A stretch of 64,000 nucleotides of DNA, from the NCBI GenBank assembly GCA_963833235.1, contig CAWHXG010000005.1, positions 124,001 to 188,000 on the forward strand, written 5' to 3'. The position numbers and the translations under genes are program-made. The notes under the pieces are model-generated. The model searched no databases. It was not told the DNA's origin and was given only the letters and a program-made list of their open reading frames with translations. This DNA is from CAWHXG01 sp963833235 (lineage in GTDB: Bacteria > Pseudomonadota > Alphaproteobacteria > Rhodobacterales > Rhodobacteraceae). Below, piece after piece: positions 18,340-26,991 of this stretch. Position 1 is the first letter of the stretch; each line of letters opens with the position of its first letter.

Positions 18340-18520
18340 TCACGAGGTCCGGAGAAATCCCCCTCTGAGGGAACGCTTCACGGCCACCTGGTGTCGGAGG
18401 CACTGTTAGGCACCTCCCGTATAACCCTCGCAATGAACGCGTAGTTTGTACCGCAGCCGGATCAAGAGAACGCTTTTGCGGGGGCAAGTGGCGGAGTGAA
18501 TGGGCCTGACCTCGAACCTT
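18340..18520 (+). repeat. Degenerate copy of the tRNA-Ser 3' flank (candidate island end)
   Basis: This segment aligns with 40363-40545 at the right end of the accessory region. Shared blocks include GAGG(C/T)CCGGAGAA, CTCCCG(C/T)ATAACCCT, GCAGCCGGATC, AGAACGCTTT and the exact 15-mer GGGCAAGTGGCGGAG (18482-18496 and 40506-40520). The 15-mer includes the last eight bases of the tRNA gene. Right of the 15-mer a weak TCGAACC match to the tRNA T-loop remains. It could be the far attachment site of an island inserted at tRNA-Ser, or a relic of an older insertion. Confidence 0.6.
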
Positions 18521-18825
18521 CTCTACCTTAACCGATCGAAATATGACACCTACAGGTGGCTTCCATCTGCCTTCCAGGCCACCAATCCGATCATACTCAC
18601 TCTACCCGTTTACCCGTCACATAGACGGTGAAAGAGCACGAGCAAATTTGGTTTTTGCGCACTCGCTGCACACGACGTTCGATCAAGAATGCGGAGAAAA
18701 TGGAAATTTTCTGCGTTCGACACGGAGGTCCGTTCTGCCCAATTTCGACTGATAGAACGGTTCTCGGCGGCTTATACCTTCAATCAGATGTTCCCCAGAG
18801 TGGTAAGCTTGCCAACGCGCGCGAT

Positions 18826-19194
18826 TTATATGAAATCCATGAACCGTCTCGGGCAGTGCTCGGCATCGAACATTGCCGCCTCCGTGAATTCGCTGCGTTG
18901 CGAGAAGGCGATGACTCCGAAACATGGGAGCCTGGCATCGTAGTTTAGCGACCGATGCATCGTGTATTCCTTTCGAACTACGTCCAAGTGGAACCGCCCG
19001 CAATAAGAAGCGCGGACATCGACCGTCTTCGCGGTATCGTGGCCATCGTTGAGCAGCGTGGAGCCGGTAATCTGCTGTCCTGCCTCGATCGTCTGTCCAG
19101 AATGTAGATGGTGGTGCCATCCGGGGCGAATTTCGAAGTCTCTGGTGAACTGGGTGATTTGATCCTCGGTGGGCACAATCATAAAACGACCCAA
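18826..19194 (-). CDS. Hypothetical protein
   Basis: 122 residues from ATG 19194 or ATG 19182. The composition (hydrophobic and acidic residues mixed, several His, few Arg/Pro runs) is more protein-like than other frames here. VPTEDQITQFTRDFEIRP and AGQQITGSTLLNDGHDT are ordinary folded-protein sequence, but no family is recognised. It may be a decayed fragment of a larger gene. It lies within the putative island. Confidence 0.35.
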   Translation of the reverse strand: MGRFMIVPTEDQITQFTRDFEIRPGWHHHLHSGQTIEAGQQITGSTLLNDGHDTAKTVDVRASYCGRFHLDVVRKEYTMHRSLNYDARLPCFGVIAFSQRSEFTEAAMFDAEHCPRRFMDFI

Positions 19195-19694
19195 GCATCC
19201 GGCACCGGAAAGGTATATCGGCGGTCAAGATCCCGACGGCCGAACTCGCTACACCCAAGGTGCCGACGATTGCTGATACTCTTGGGTCAAGAAGTCGGCA
19301 TATAGCTATAATTCCTCACTCTTTTGGCAGGCCGTTTGGTTTAATCGCGAAGCGATAGCGACCTTGGCAATCTGTGCAAGATGAGGTTTCCGCGTCATCT
19401 GTTCCTGGCAGGAAAGCACTGACCCGTTCGAGACATCGCACCTATGTGGAGTCTGTTCAGCACATCGCACCCCAGCAAGAAGGCCGCATGAGTCGTGTCG
19501 GCTGCTGCAATAGCGTCCTTGCCGCCTCCCGGAACGCTTCGGCTGCCGGCCCTTAACCCAAATGGGCCACTATGCTGCGTCAGCAGCGTGATCCGCTGAA
19601 GCCGCCGGTCATGCTCGCCGCAGCATCAGGTAATGTGGGCTCTTTCTAGACCGTCGCCGCGGGCCTCTCGAACGGCCTGTCTTGGACATACCGA
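19195..19694 (+). other. Intergenic stretch, no gene recognised
   Basis: About 500 bases between the hypothetical protein and the phage lysis relic. Short frames only. It is less GC-rich than the chromosome to the right of 40.7 kb, as expected for acquired DNA. Confidence 0.35.
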
Positions 19695-19778
19695 TCATTC
19701 CATGTAAAGCTGGAACTGAAAGATGGGGATAGTTTCGCCGTCCAACTGCCAGGCCGCGTCCAGACGTCTCAGCGACAT
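19695..19778 (-). pseudogene. Short fragment downstream of the spanin pair
   Basis: A 27-codon frame begins at ATG 19778, overlapping the end of the outer-spanin frame, and stops at 19695. It starts MSLRRLDAAWQLDG and ends abruptly. Its position directly behind the lysis genes suggests the 5' stub of a next phage gene cut off by deletion, but no family is recognised. Confidence 0.25.
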
Positions 19779-20020
19779 GCCGGCGCCGGCTTTCTCATCA
19801 CGGCGTAGTCGCTCTGCAGGTCCTCTATCGCAGAGCCTTCTGGTAGGTGCACAGGCTCATCGGCGGCCCTTGCCTGAAACTCCCGGTAATACTCCACGGC
19901 GGGGGCACACGTCCCGAACCTGCTCGTCTCGGAACCGACCGTCGCGCACCCGGCTAACCAGCACGTCGCGATCACGAGGACGGCGACCCGCTGCCTCGAG
20001 CATCCGTCGTTGGACATCAT
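19769..20020 (-). CDS. Outer-spanin-like phage lipoprotein (Rz1-like)
   Basis: 83 residues from ATG 20020. A basic N-terminus, a hydrophobic stretch and a lipobox (LAGC) are followed by a short periplasmic part with Cys and a helical tail (EDLQSDYAVM). The frame is mostly nested within the larger inner-spanin-like frame, in a different phase. That overlapping arrangement is the signature of Rz/Rz1 spanins, which fuse the inner and outer membranes at the end of phage infection. It was probably part of a prophage that is otherwise lost here. Confidence 0.5.
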   Translation of the reverse strand: MMSNDGCSRQRVAVLVIATCWLAGCATVGSETSRFGTCAPAVEYYREFQARAADEPVHLPEGSAIEDLQSDYAVMRKPAPACR

Positions 20021-20198
20021 TGGCCTTCTCCGTGACCTCAAGGCGTTCGGCAAGGCGTCCTGCTCGCTTGCCGGAGCGGCGAAGGGCTAGCAGGCACAGA
20101 AGAATTGCCAGCGCGATCATACAGAAGCGCAGCGCCGCCCGCATCCACGGACTGGCGGCTATCCCGGCGAGCGAGGCGGCGATCACCGCCGCCCCCAT
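19857..20198 (-). CDS. Inner-spanin-like phage membrane protein (Rz-like)
   Basis: 113 residues. There is a hydrophobic segment (MIALAILLCLLAL, about 27-39), then a charged helix (GKRAGRLAERLEVTEKANDVQRRML) predicted to be a periplasmic coiled coil, and a C-terminal Arg-rich part encoded over the outer-spanin frame. ATG 20198 overlaps the end of the upstream small membrane protein by 16 bases. The single N-terminal helix with coiled coil and the embedded lipoprotein gene argue for an i-spanin. Confidence 0.5.
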   Translation of the reverse strand: MGAAVIAASLAGIAASPWMRAALRFCMIALAILLCLLALRRSGKRAGRLAERLEVTEKANDVQRRMLEAAGRRPRDRDVLVSRVRDGRFRDEQVRDVCPRRGVLPGVSGKGRR

Positions 20199-20392
20199 TT
20201 CCAGTCATCGAGCCGGGCGTAGATGGTCACCGCGATGCCGCCGAGCGCCACGGCGATGAATACCGAGCGCAGGGTGTCGAGATACGGTACGACGGGCAAA
20301 ATGGCGGACTGGGTCTCGGCCGGGACGCACTGCGCGACTTCGATCCCGGCTGCGCCCAGCGTCGCCACTCCGGCCGCTCCGCAGCCTTTCAT
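20183..20392 (-). CDS. Small phage-type membrane protein (possible holin)
   Basis: 69 residues from ATG 20392. An Ala/Gly-rich N-terminus is followed by VVPYLDTLRSVFIAVALGG with a single membrane helix and a short charged C-terminus ending RLDDWKWGRR. Small one- or two-helix proteins directly upstream of spanins are usually holins or antiholins. The start lies almost on the junction with a flavoreductase fragment, so the promoter and preceding endolysin gene are missing. Confidence 0.4.
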   Translation of the reverse strand: MKGCGAAGVATLGAAGIEVAQCVPAETQSAILPVVPYLDTLRSVFIAVALGGIAVTIYARLDDWKWGRR

Positions 20393-20394
20393 GG

Positions 20395-20835
20395 TGCGAC
20401 TGCCCGCAGACCATCACCCGCGCGCCATCTCTGACCAGCCGGGCCACCTCGGCAGCCTCATTGAGAAGCGCGTCCTGCACGTAGTGCGGCCGCGCCCCGC
20501 GCGAGACGGCGGTGACAAGCTGGGCCAGATTGCCCTCGTCCTGCCAGAGGGGCATCTCTTCACCGCAGAGGAGATTGCTGTCCGGGTGAGGCATCCCGAG
20601 GAAGGGATGGATGGGCCGCCACCTGGAGTTGCCGCGCCCGAAACCCGCCGTTGCGCCGATGCCGGTTCCGGCGCCGATCAGGATCAGCGGCGCTTGGCCA
20701 CGGCCCGGTTGGAACCCCGGATTGCGGCGCAGGAATACGATGACGGTCGGCCCGGGTTCCAGCGCGCTCAGTTGGCCGGAACACCGTCCGACAGGTGCTT
20801 GGCGGGTCGGCTGGTCCGCCTTGCTCCATTTCCGT
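20395..20835 (-). pseudogene. Fragment of an FNR-type flavoreductase (NADPH-binding domain)
   Basis: An open frame between a stop near 20837 and the junction near 20400 encodes the NAD(P)-binding half of a diflavin reductase. Visible are CSGQLSALEPG, LILIGAGTGIGATAGF (pyrophosphate loop), RPIHPFLGMPHPDSNLL, RGARPHYVQDAL and GARVMVCG, the last in the CysJ/P450-reductase family order. The N-terminal flavodoxin and FAD domains and the terminal GGRDM block are absent. After VMVCG the frame runs into phage DNA. It is a gene remnant joined to the lysis relic. Confidence 0.55.
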
Positions 20836-21170
20836 CATGTCGGTGTCCTCAATCTGTCACCAAATGATGATCACGCGGCAAATCGGCGATCTCGCGGCAC
20901 CGCCCGGGGTCGATGCTCCGGCGCCGAATGCACTCTCGATTGCTCCGATCCCGCATATTCAGCTGATAGCCGGCATTGCCGGCGGGTTCGGCGGCGATTC
21001 GGACCGGAATCTGCTGCTGCGGACCCTGAAGGCGACGGTCCGGACGCGGCTGGCGAACCCGCGTCCCTATGGAAAAACGGTCCGGCTTTCACGTATCTGG
21101 CGATGGTCACCGCTTCGCGGGGCGTCAGGCGATGCGCAAGGCTGCAGGAGCGGGTCCGGACAGAGGGTAT
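20836..21170 (-). other. Junction DNA, no gene recognised
   Basis: 335 bases between the flavoreductase fragment and the stop of the double methyltransferase. Frames on both strands are open for 60-150 codons but show no motif. It could hold the decayed tail of another gene. Confidence 0.3.
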
Positions 21171-23078
21171 TCACGTCGCCCGCTTTTGCGACACGATCAC
21201 GATCCCAGCCTTTCGGGTGCCCAGAAAGTCGTCCGTCGGTGGCTGAAAGATCCGGTTCTCCCGTAAAGGAATGTCATTTGCGCCATCAAATCCCGTATGG
21301 ACGATCTCCAGCCCGGCGCTCCGGATGAGCGAGGCAAGCCCCTGCGGCGTGAAGAAGAGGGTGTGAGGATGCTGATAGTTCGGCTTCTTGAGATAGGAGA
21401 GTCCACCGTGGGGCACCTCCAAAAGAAAGAATGCGCCAGGTTTCAAAGACCTGACGACTGTGTGCAGATTCTCATGCAGCGTTGTCGTCGTAAAGTGCTC
21501 GAAGACGTGGGATGAGACCACTATATCGAATGATCCGGGCACGATCTGGTCCGGCTCGATCCGGGTTGCCCCGATGTACGCGAGATATTTCCGTGAGGCG
21601 ACGTCCGGCTCGATGGCAAACGTAGCGGTTGCCCGGGACGTAAAGAGGAATGCGCCGTTGCCCGCACCGAAATCCAGAACCCTCTCGAACCTGGCACCCT
21701 GCGTCTGAAGTATCTCGACCTGGCGCCGGGCGCGCGTGAAGAACCTGGACGTTGCCTTGTCGGGCTCGGCAGCAAAGAACAACTCGGGATCGACGTCCCT
21801 GCCATAGGCACCCTGCGATCCATATTCAGCAAGATAGTAATCTCCCAGAAGATCGTCGGCCCCCGGAACGCTGCCGGATCCGCAGTCCGCGCAATATTCG
21901 ATTGTCGCGGCCCTGAACCTGTCGGTGTTCGTCGGGTAGTTGGACTGCCGGTTGACCGACAGTTTTCCGCCGCACACCGGACAATCCTTCTTCTCCTCGA
22001 GTTGAGAAAAACGGATCTCAGGATAGGGCGGCCGGCGTCTGGATCGTGCGGGGGATGCCTGATCCGGGGCGTCCTTGCCAAGGACGAAGATCGCATTCGT
22101 GGTGGAAAGGTCCGTGTCGCTGAGCGCGCGAAACCGAGGGGCAAGACGTTCCCGAATGCCGTCCTCGATAGGTTCGGTCTGTATCCTGCGATCCAGAACC
22201 TGAAAGCCGGCCCGCTCGAACTCCGCGGTCATCTCGGAGGCCCCCAGAAGGTTGCCGATGCCGTCCTCGACATCCTCGGTCAGAAAGTCGGGCCGCCGCG
22301 AGCATTCCCCCGCCATCAAGCCGCAATGATCGCGGAAACCTACATTGTGCAGATGCACCCCGCCGGGGGCCGTCCGCCGATAAAGGTCGTCCGCAACCCC
22401 GGCGAAATCGCTTACGTGCTGCATTACCGCCTGCGAAACGACGAGGTCAAAATTCGCCTCGGCCGAGGGAAGTTCCCCAAGGGAACCGCAAAATCTCAGG
22501 AGCGGGCTAGCGTTCAATCCCGCCCCGAGCTCTCCTCGCTGCAACGCCGCCGGGTCCAGTTCATCGAGCTTCACCGCCCAATCACGCGTCTTGAAGCCGT
22601 AGTCATGCGGGTCCGACATGATCTCGCAAATGATATCCCAGAGGCTCTGCGCCGTCCTCGCGGAAATGAAGTCCGCCTGGTCGGACACGAGAGCCGGATC
22701 CGGATCAAGCGCCACGCACCGCTTCGCGCCATGCAGCCAGAACAGCGTGGAAAACGCGAGCGGCTGATAGGTGCCGGCCCCGAAATCGAGAAACCGGGTG
22801 GGAGGCCGACCGAGACGGCGAAGCGCAAAGTTCAAGTATCGGGCGAAGGTCGACTGGATCCTCTTTCCACCCAGACGCCATGCGGGCTCGTCCCTAAGCT
22901 CTGCGCGCAGCGCCCGCATCAGCGTGTCGGCACTATTCCAGTCCAGACCCTTCGCAAGCTCGCGAAGATAGGCGCGCCGCCTGCTGCCCTTGAACCGGGC
23001 CAAGCCTTGCATGACCGGATTCACGTCCGTCGCTGGTCCGATCCGGTTTCCGGCTCGAGGGCCCGAATGCGATACCAC
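21171..23078 (-). CDS. Two-domain SAM methyltransferase with central zinc knuckle
   Basis: 635 residues from GTG 23078; ATG 23012 is an alternative. The N-terminal class I methyltransferase (about 90-270) shows FLDFGAGTYQPL, the acidic ALDPDPAL strand and a VSQAVMQHV motif IV region. A central cysteine pair-of-pairs (CPVCGG at 366-371 and CADCGSG at 396-402) probably binds zinc. The C-terminal methyltransferase (about 460-620) shows VLDFGAGNGAF, IEPD, DIVVSSHVFEHF and an SLKPGAFFLLEVPHG block typical of Methyltransf_23. Proteins with C-x2-C knuckle plus methyltransferase are common in O-antigen and capsule clusters, but two methyltransferases in one chain are unusual. It faces away from the glycosyltransferase genes across an 855-base gap. 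Confidence 0.8.
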   Translation of the reverse strand: MVSHSGPRAGNRIGPATDVNPVMQGLARFKGSRRRAYLRELAKGLDWNSADTLMRALRAELRDEPAWRLGGKRIQSTFARYLNFALRRLGRPPTRFLDFGAGTYQPLAFSTLFWLHGAKRCVALDPDPALVSDQADFISARTAQSLWDIICEIMSDPHDYGFKTRDWAVKLDELDPAALQRGELGAGLNASPLLRFCGSLGELPSAEANFDLVVSQAVMQHVSDFAGVADDLYRRTAPGGVHLHNVGFRDHCGLMAGECSRRPDFLTEDVEDGIGNLLGASEMTAEFERAGFQVLDRRIQTEPIEDGIRERLAPRFRALSDTDLSTTNAIFVLGKDAPDQASPARSRRRPPYPEIRFSQLEEKKDCPVCGGKLSVNRQSNYPTNTDRFRAATIEYCADCGSGSVPGADDLLGDYYLAEYGSQGAYGRDVDPELFFAAEPDKATSRFFTRARRQVEILQTQGARFERVLDFGAGNGAFLFTSRATATFAIEPDVASRKYLAYIGATRIEPDQIVPGSFDIVVSSHVFEHFTTTTLHENLHTVVRSLKPGAFFLLEVPHGGLSYLKKPNYQHPHTLFFTPQGLASLIRSAGLEIVHTGFDGANDIPLRENRIFQPPTDDFLGTRKAGIVIVSQKRAT

Positions 23079-23933
23079 AGTCTACTGTCCGATCCCGTTG
23101 CATGTCACAGTCATCTCCCCGACCCGACCACCAGCCCCAATCCTGTACCGGGCGCCGCGGAAACACAGGTCCCATTATCCCGGAACGTGGCATTCAGGTC
23201 CAGATCCGGATTTATCGCTCTACGATCCAGTCTGGCATAACCTGTGTGTCGGGGCTGATCTTCCCGTTCGATGTCGATCGTCTCGATTTTTGTCGGCTTC
23301 GGGGACGCCTATTGCGCCCGGCATCATTTCGCACGACTTTATCGAGGAACCAAGATGTTGGCCACCGTCGTTTCGGCACCCAACCTCTTGGCTCGTCCTT
23401 CGGCCCGCGTCGGTTTCGACACGTCTGGTTCCGCCGTTTCCATGGCTTCGAGAAAGGCATGGGCTCCATTCAGACGACGCGCCTCGGGTCTGCACCGCTG
23501 CGGACCGGCCGCCGGGGGGCTGGAGCCCCGGCAGAACGCTTCGCCCGTGGCACGTCGTTCCCACCGGACGGCTCCCTTCGGATGAATCAAGGTATCCTTG
23601 CACCATCTTGCAATGCGCAACAAACATCCGTATCGGCGGACAACCACCATCTCGGACAGGGCCTTTTCACTTGAGCGATGGAGCATGCCCGACTTGCGCT
23701 GCATCTTCGACCCGAGGCCTGGGGTCGAGGTCCTGTTCTGCGTCGACCGGCGAGCTCGGGAATGACCTCGAACGGGCTCCGGTCTGGTCGCGCCTCTATC
23801 CGTTTCGTTACAATGCGGCTCTAGCGTGCTTGCCGGGTCCAAACGCGAATACATGAATGTTGCTGCCGATGAAATCAGAACACGTCCCGTTCGCAAACCA
23901 TAGCCGACGCGTGCCATCCGTCCGCAGCAAGAC
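23079..23933 (+). other. Long divergent intergenic stretch, no gene recognised
   Basis: 855 bases between the divergent methyltransferase and glycosyltransferase genes. Plus-strand frames run to 288 codons but are Arg/Pro/Ser-rich with no family motif and no ribosome-binding site, so they are treated as non-coding. The promoters of both cluster arms must lie here. A decayed gene cannot be excluded. Confidence 0.4.
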
Positions 23934-25535
23934 ATGGCGGACAACTTGAGCGATAGCCCCATCCTTTCGACGACGCCGGAAGAGATCCAACCGGCGCATG
24001 TCCTGATGTTCCAGCGTAGACTAACCCGCAACATTGCCGGCGGCGCGCGGTCCGTCTTTGATCGCAGCACTCTTCTGCAGGAGATGGGCCACAAGGTCGT
24101 CTTCGTCATCATGGACAAGACCGCCAGCCATGGTAACGCGATCGCCGCGCTGCGAAAAGATGGCCTCCTGCATCCGGTCAGCGAGATCATTTTCGTGCAG
24201 GACCTGCTGGAGACCCACGGCGACCGTATGCGCGCCCTGGCCAGCCCGCCGATCGCACCCGATTTCGGCTTGGAATCGAGGGGACGCGATACCATGCGCG
24301 GGCAATCGCTAGTTCGCCGCGAATATTTCGAAGGCGACATCCTCCGCGGCGCAATCCGTTTCCGTGACGGAAATGTCATCCTCCAGCAGGACATATACGA
24401 CGCGCGCGGGGAGCTGGCCGAAGCCTGGATCCATGACCAGCACGGCGTCCTGCTCTATATCGATACGGTGAACGGCAATGTGAATGACAAGCTGAAGCGC
24501 AGGCTCGTCAGCCGCGGGCGCTCGGTCTTCTGCGAAATCGACCTGCGCCAGCCGCTCGGGCTCGGGCTTGCCACGACGAGCGAAACCATCGATGCCCCCA
24601 TGAGCTTTGCCGCGCTGATCGCCCGGAAACTTGCCGCACGGTATGCCCACGTCCCGCGGATGGTCCTTGTCGCCGATGGCGAGAACACGTCGCAATCGGT
24701 GCTGCGCGCCTTTCCCGAAGGCCACCTGAAAGGCATTTCGGTCCTGCACAACAACCATACCCAGGCGCCTTACGCGAAAGGGTCACCGGTCAAGCCGGCA
24801 TGGACGTCGATGTTGGAGGACATGCGCAACGTAAGTCGCGTGATCTGCCTGACCGCCCGCCAGCAGGACGATCTTGCGCGGCTCTACCCGGAGATGCCGT
24901 TGCAGAAGCTCAATCACCCTGTCTTCGCTCCGCCGAAGATGGGGAACGCGCGTCGCGCCATGCGGATCGTATTCGTCGGACGCCTCGCAGCGCAAAAACG
25001 CCTCGATCATCTGGTCAAGGTCTTCGCCCATGTGAATGACGCCATGCCGGAGGTGGAATTTCACGTCTATGGCGAGGGTGACCGGCGTCAGTGGCTCGAG
25101 GAGCTTGTCGATGCCGCAGGTTTGAACCACGTGGTCACCGTCCACGGTTTCACGGACCGACCGCTCGAGGCTTTCGCTTCCGGCGCGTTGACCGTGATGA
25201 CATCGTATTACGAGGGCTTGCCGCTGACGATCCTCGAGGCGATGTCGGTCGGGACCCCGTTCGTGGCCTACGACCTCAATTACGGGCCGGCCGAAGTGAT
25301 CACCGATGGCATTGACGGGAAACTGGTCGAAAACGGCAATCCGAAAGCGCTGGCCGATGCGGCTGTGTCCCTCCTGCGGGACCCCGCCCGGCTGGAGGCG
25401 ATGTCGAAGGCCGCCCGTGACGTCGCGGTCACCTATACCGTCGAGGCCCATCGAACCGCCTGGAGCGAGTTGATCGAGGACGCCCTGCGTGATGCAGGAC
25501 GCCGGCAGACCTCGAAGAGGATGGAGCCGTCATGA
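23934..25535 (+). CDS. GT4-family glycosyltransferase
   Basis: 533 residues from ATG 23934. The first 300 residues are a long acceptor-side domain that starts with a GT4-type GGARSVFDRS loop. The donor-side domain has IVFVGRLAAQKRLDHLV, EFHVYGEGD, VHGFTDRP and the E-x7-E signature in YYEGLPLTILEAMS, with GPAEVITDGIDGKLV after it. The long N-terminal region with a DxDGN-like insert resembles TagE-type (poly-glycerolphosphate glucosyltransferase-like) enzymes. It would transfer a sugar from a nucleotide donor at the cytoplasmic membrane. The stop overlaps the start of the next gene by ATGA, so the pair is coupled. Confidence 0.85.
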   Translation: MADNLSDSPILSTTPEEIQPAHVLMFQRRLTRNIAGGARSVFDRSTLLQEMGHKVVFVIMDKTASHGNAIAALRKDGLLHPVSEIIFVQDLLETHGDRMRALASPPIAPDFGLESRGRDTMRGQSLVRREYFEGDILRGAIRFRDGNVILQQDIYDARGELAEAWIHDQHGVLLYIDTVNGNVNDKLKRRLVSRGRSVFCEIDLRQPLGLGLATTSETIDAPMSFAALIARKLAARYAHVPRMVLVADGENTSQSVLRAFPEGHLKGISVLHNNHTQAPYAKGSPVKPAWTSMLEDMRNVSRVICLTARQQDDLARLYPEMPLQKLNHPVFAPPKMGNARRAMRIVFVGRLAAQKRLDHLVKVFAHVNDAMPEVEFHVYGEGDRRQWLEELVDAAGLNHVVTVHGFTDRPLEAFASGALTVMTSYYEGLPLTILEAMSVGTPFVAYDLNYGPAEVITDGIDGKLVENGNPKALADAAVSLLRDPARLEAMSKAARDVAVTYTVEAHRTAWSELIEDALRDAGRRQTSKRMEPS

Positions 25536-26962
25536 GCGACAGCACGCCCTCCCGCGATGAAAGTCTCTACTGGAAGGGCCGCAAAGCGTTTCACAGGCTG
25601 CGCACAGGCAAACCCCTACGGCCGAAGCCGCGCCCAAAACCGATCAAGGCGCCGAAGCAGCCTCCGTGCGCCACGGAACCGGGCGCGCCGAGCAAGGCCG
25701 TGCGTACGCCTCGGCCGCCGCGCTTTGCCGAATGCAACCGGACGGTTGCCGACAGCCTCCGCCGATCGGACACAGCCCCCCTTCTGCTTCCGCTCCGGCA
25801 GGCGTTCCTCGCGATCTATGACGACGCCACCCACCCGCATCACCACGCGATGACGACCGGTCGCCACCGCTGGTTCGATCCCGTCCTCGGCCTCAACGAT
25901 CTGGCGATTGATTGCGGCCGTTCGGCGCTTGCGGCGCGTGACCTCGTTGCAGCGCGGACCGTCGGGCATTTCATCCATCTGACCGGCTCTTCCGGGCCGG
26001 TGACGATGGCCTTTCTGGCCAACTGCGCCGCTGCCAATGGCGAATGGGGCGCGGCGGCCGACTTCTACCGGCGCTCCGCGAGGAGAGATCAGCCGCTGAT
26101 TCCAAACTCCCTGAAATGGGAAAATCGCGAACGCATCTTCTACGAGATCGACCGGATGCTGCGCGACATCGACGTGGACTTCATCAACCTCAGCCCCGTT
26201 CGGTCTACCGGCTCGCGCATGCAGGCCCTCGACGTCTGGTGGAAGGCGATGCTCTCGGCGGGCAAATTGGCCAGGCCCGAATTTGCGCCGATCCTGGGAG
26301 CCATCGCCGAGCTGAGGAGCCAGCGCATCGACCAGGGCCCCCTCGCCCGCGCCGCACGAGACGTCTCCAGCCTCACACTCGCAGGTTTCCGCAACTACGT
26401 CGCCGGAAAGTCGATCTGCCTCGTCGCCAATTCAGGTCGGCTACTCGAGCATCGTCTCGGTGAGACCATCGATTCCTACGACATCGTCATGCGCTTCAAT
26501 TCGTTCGTGATCAGTCCACCCCACACCGGATGCCGGACCGACATCCACGTTGCCGTGCATCTATACGAGTACAATCTGACCGTCCCCGTGGACGTCCGCA
26601 TCCTTGTCTCCGGCAGGGTCGAGCTCTGGCAGAACTCCGTCCACGACAAGATCCGCCCGGGCAAGCAGAGACTGCTCGGAGACAGGGGTCTCTCCTGGCC
26701 GGCACGCGACCTCGGATTGATCGACCCCAAGCATGACACACGCACGCCGACCGCCGGCTTCAACATGCTCCGGCTGCTCCACCATCTGGACGTCAGCACC
26801 AAGATCGACCTGATAGCCTTCGACTTCTATTCCAGCGGCATGCTGCGCATCGACGAGGCCCGGCAGGTCGCGCACTCCGACGCCCACAACTCCATTGCCG
26901 AGAAGGAATGGACCCTGTCGAACGCACGACAAGTCGGCGACACGATCATCGCGATGCGCTAA
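25532..26962 (+). CDS. GT29-family (sialyltransferase-like) glycosyltransferase
   Basis: 476 residues. After a basic, Pro-rich leader (about 15-70) and a helical domain, the C-terminal half shows the sialylmotifs of GT29. Motif L is about 294-325 (ICLVANSGRLLEHR, IDSYDIVMRFNSF). Motif S is about 405-433 (TPTAGFNMLRLLHHL, IDLIAFDFY). Motif VS is HNSIAE (H-x4-E) near 453. The catalytic His is therefore present. GT29 is best known from animal Golgi sialyltransferases, and bacterial members are scarce. The donor could be CMP-sialic acid or CMP-Kdo; no CMP-sugar synthesis genes lie nearby. It overlaps the GT4 gene by 4 bp and is followed after 29 bases by a pyruvyltransferase-like gene. Confidence 0.8.
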   Translation: MSDSTPSRDESLYWKGRKAFHRLRTGKPLRPKPRPKPIKAPKQPPCATEPGAPSKAVRTPRPPRFAECNRTVADSLRRSDTAPLLLPLRQAFLAIYDDATHPHHHAMTTGRHRWFDPVLGLNDLAIDCGRSALAARDLVAARTVGHFIHLTGSSGPVTMAFLANCAAANGEWGAAADFYRRSARRDQPLIPNSLKWENRERIFYEIDRMLRDIDVDFINLSPVRSTGSRMQALDVWWKAMLSAGKLARPEFAPILGAIAELRSQRIDQGPLARAARDVSSLTLAGFRNYVAGKSICLVANSGRLLEHRLGETIDSYDIVMRFNSFVISPPHTGCRTDIHVAVHLYEYNLTVPVDVRILVSGRVELWQNSVHDKIRPGKQRLLGDRGLSWPARDLGLIDPKHDTRTPTAGFNMLRLLHHLDVSTKIDLIAFDFYSSGMLRIDEARQVAHSDAHNSIAEKEWTLSNARQVGDTIIAMR

Positions 26963-26991
26963 CCCGCAGGACCAGGCGGAGACGAGGCAAG

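Larger units (their letters stand above)
17605..18825 (-). other. Accessory non-coding stretch with IS and tRNA-flank relics
   Basis: About 1.2 kb without an intact gene. It holds the IS3 remnant (17740-18150), a lower-GC section around 18230-18340, the degenerate tRNA-Ser flank (about 18340-18520) and short unconserved frames. The 5' end of the giant gene and its promoter must lie at the left edge (17600-17740, AT-rich around 17690-17720), but no clear -35/-10 pair was assigned. Confidence 0.5.

Noticed and set aside
22990..23856. A 288-codon plus-strand frame in the gap before the GT4 gene
   Set aside because: Its composition is Arg/Pro/Ser-rich with no family motif or ribosome-binding site, and it overlaps the methyltransferase gene antisense.
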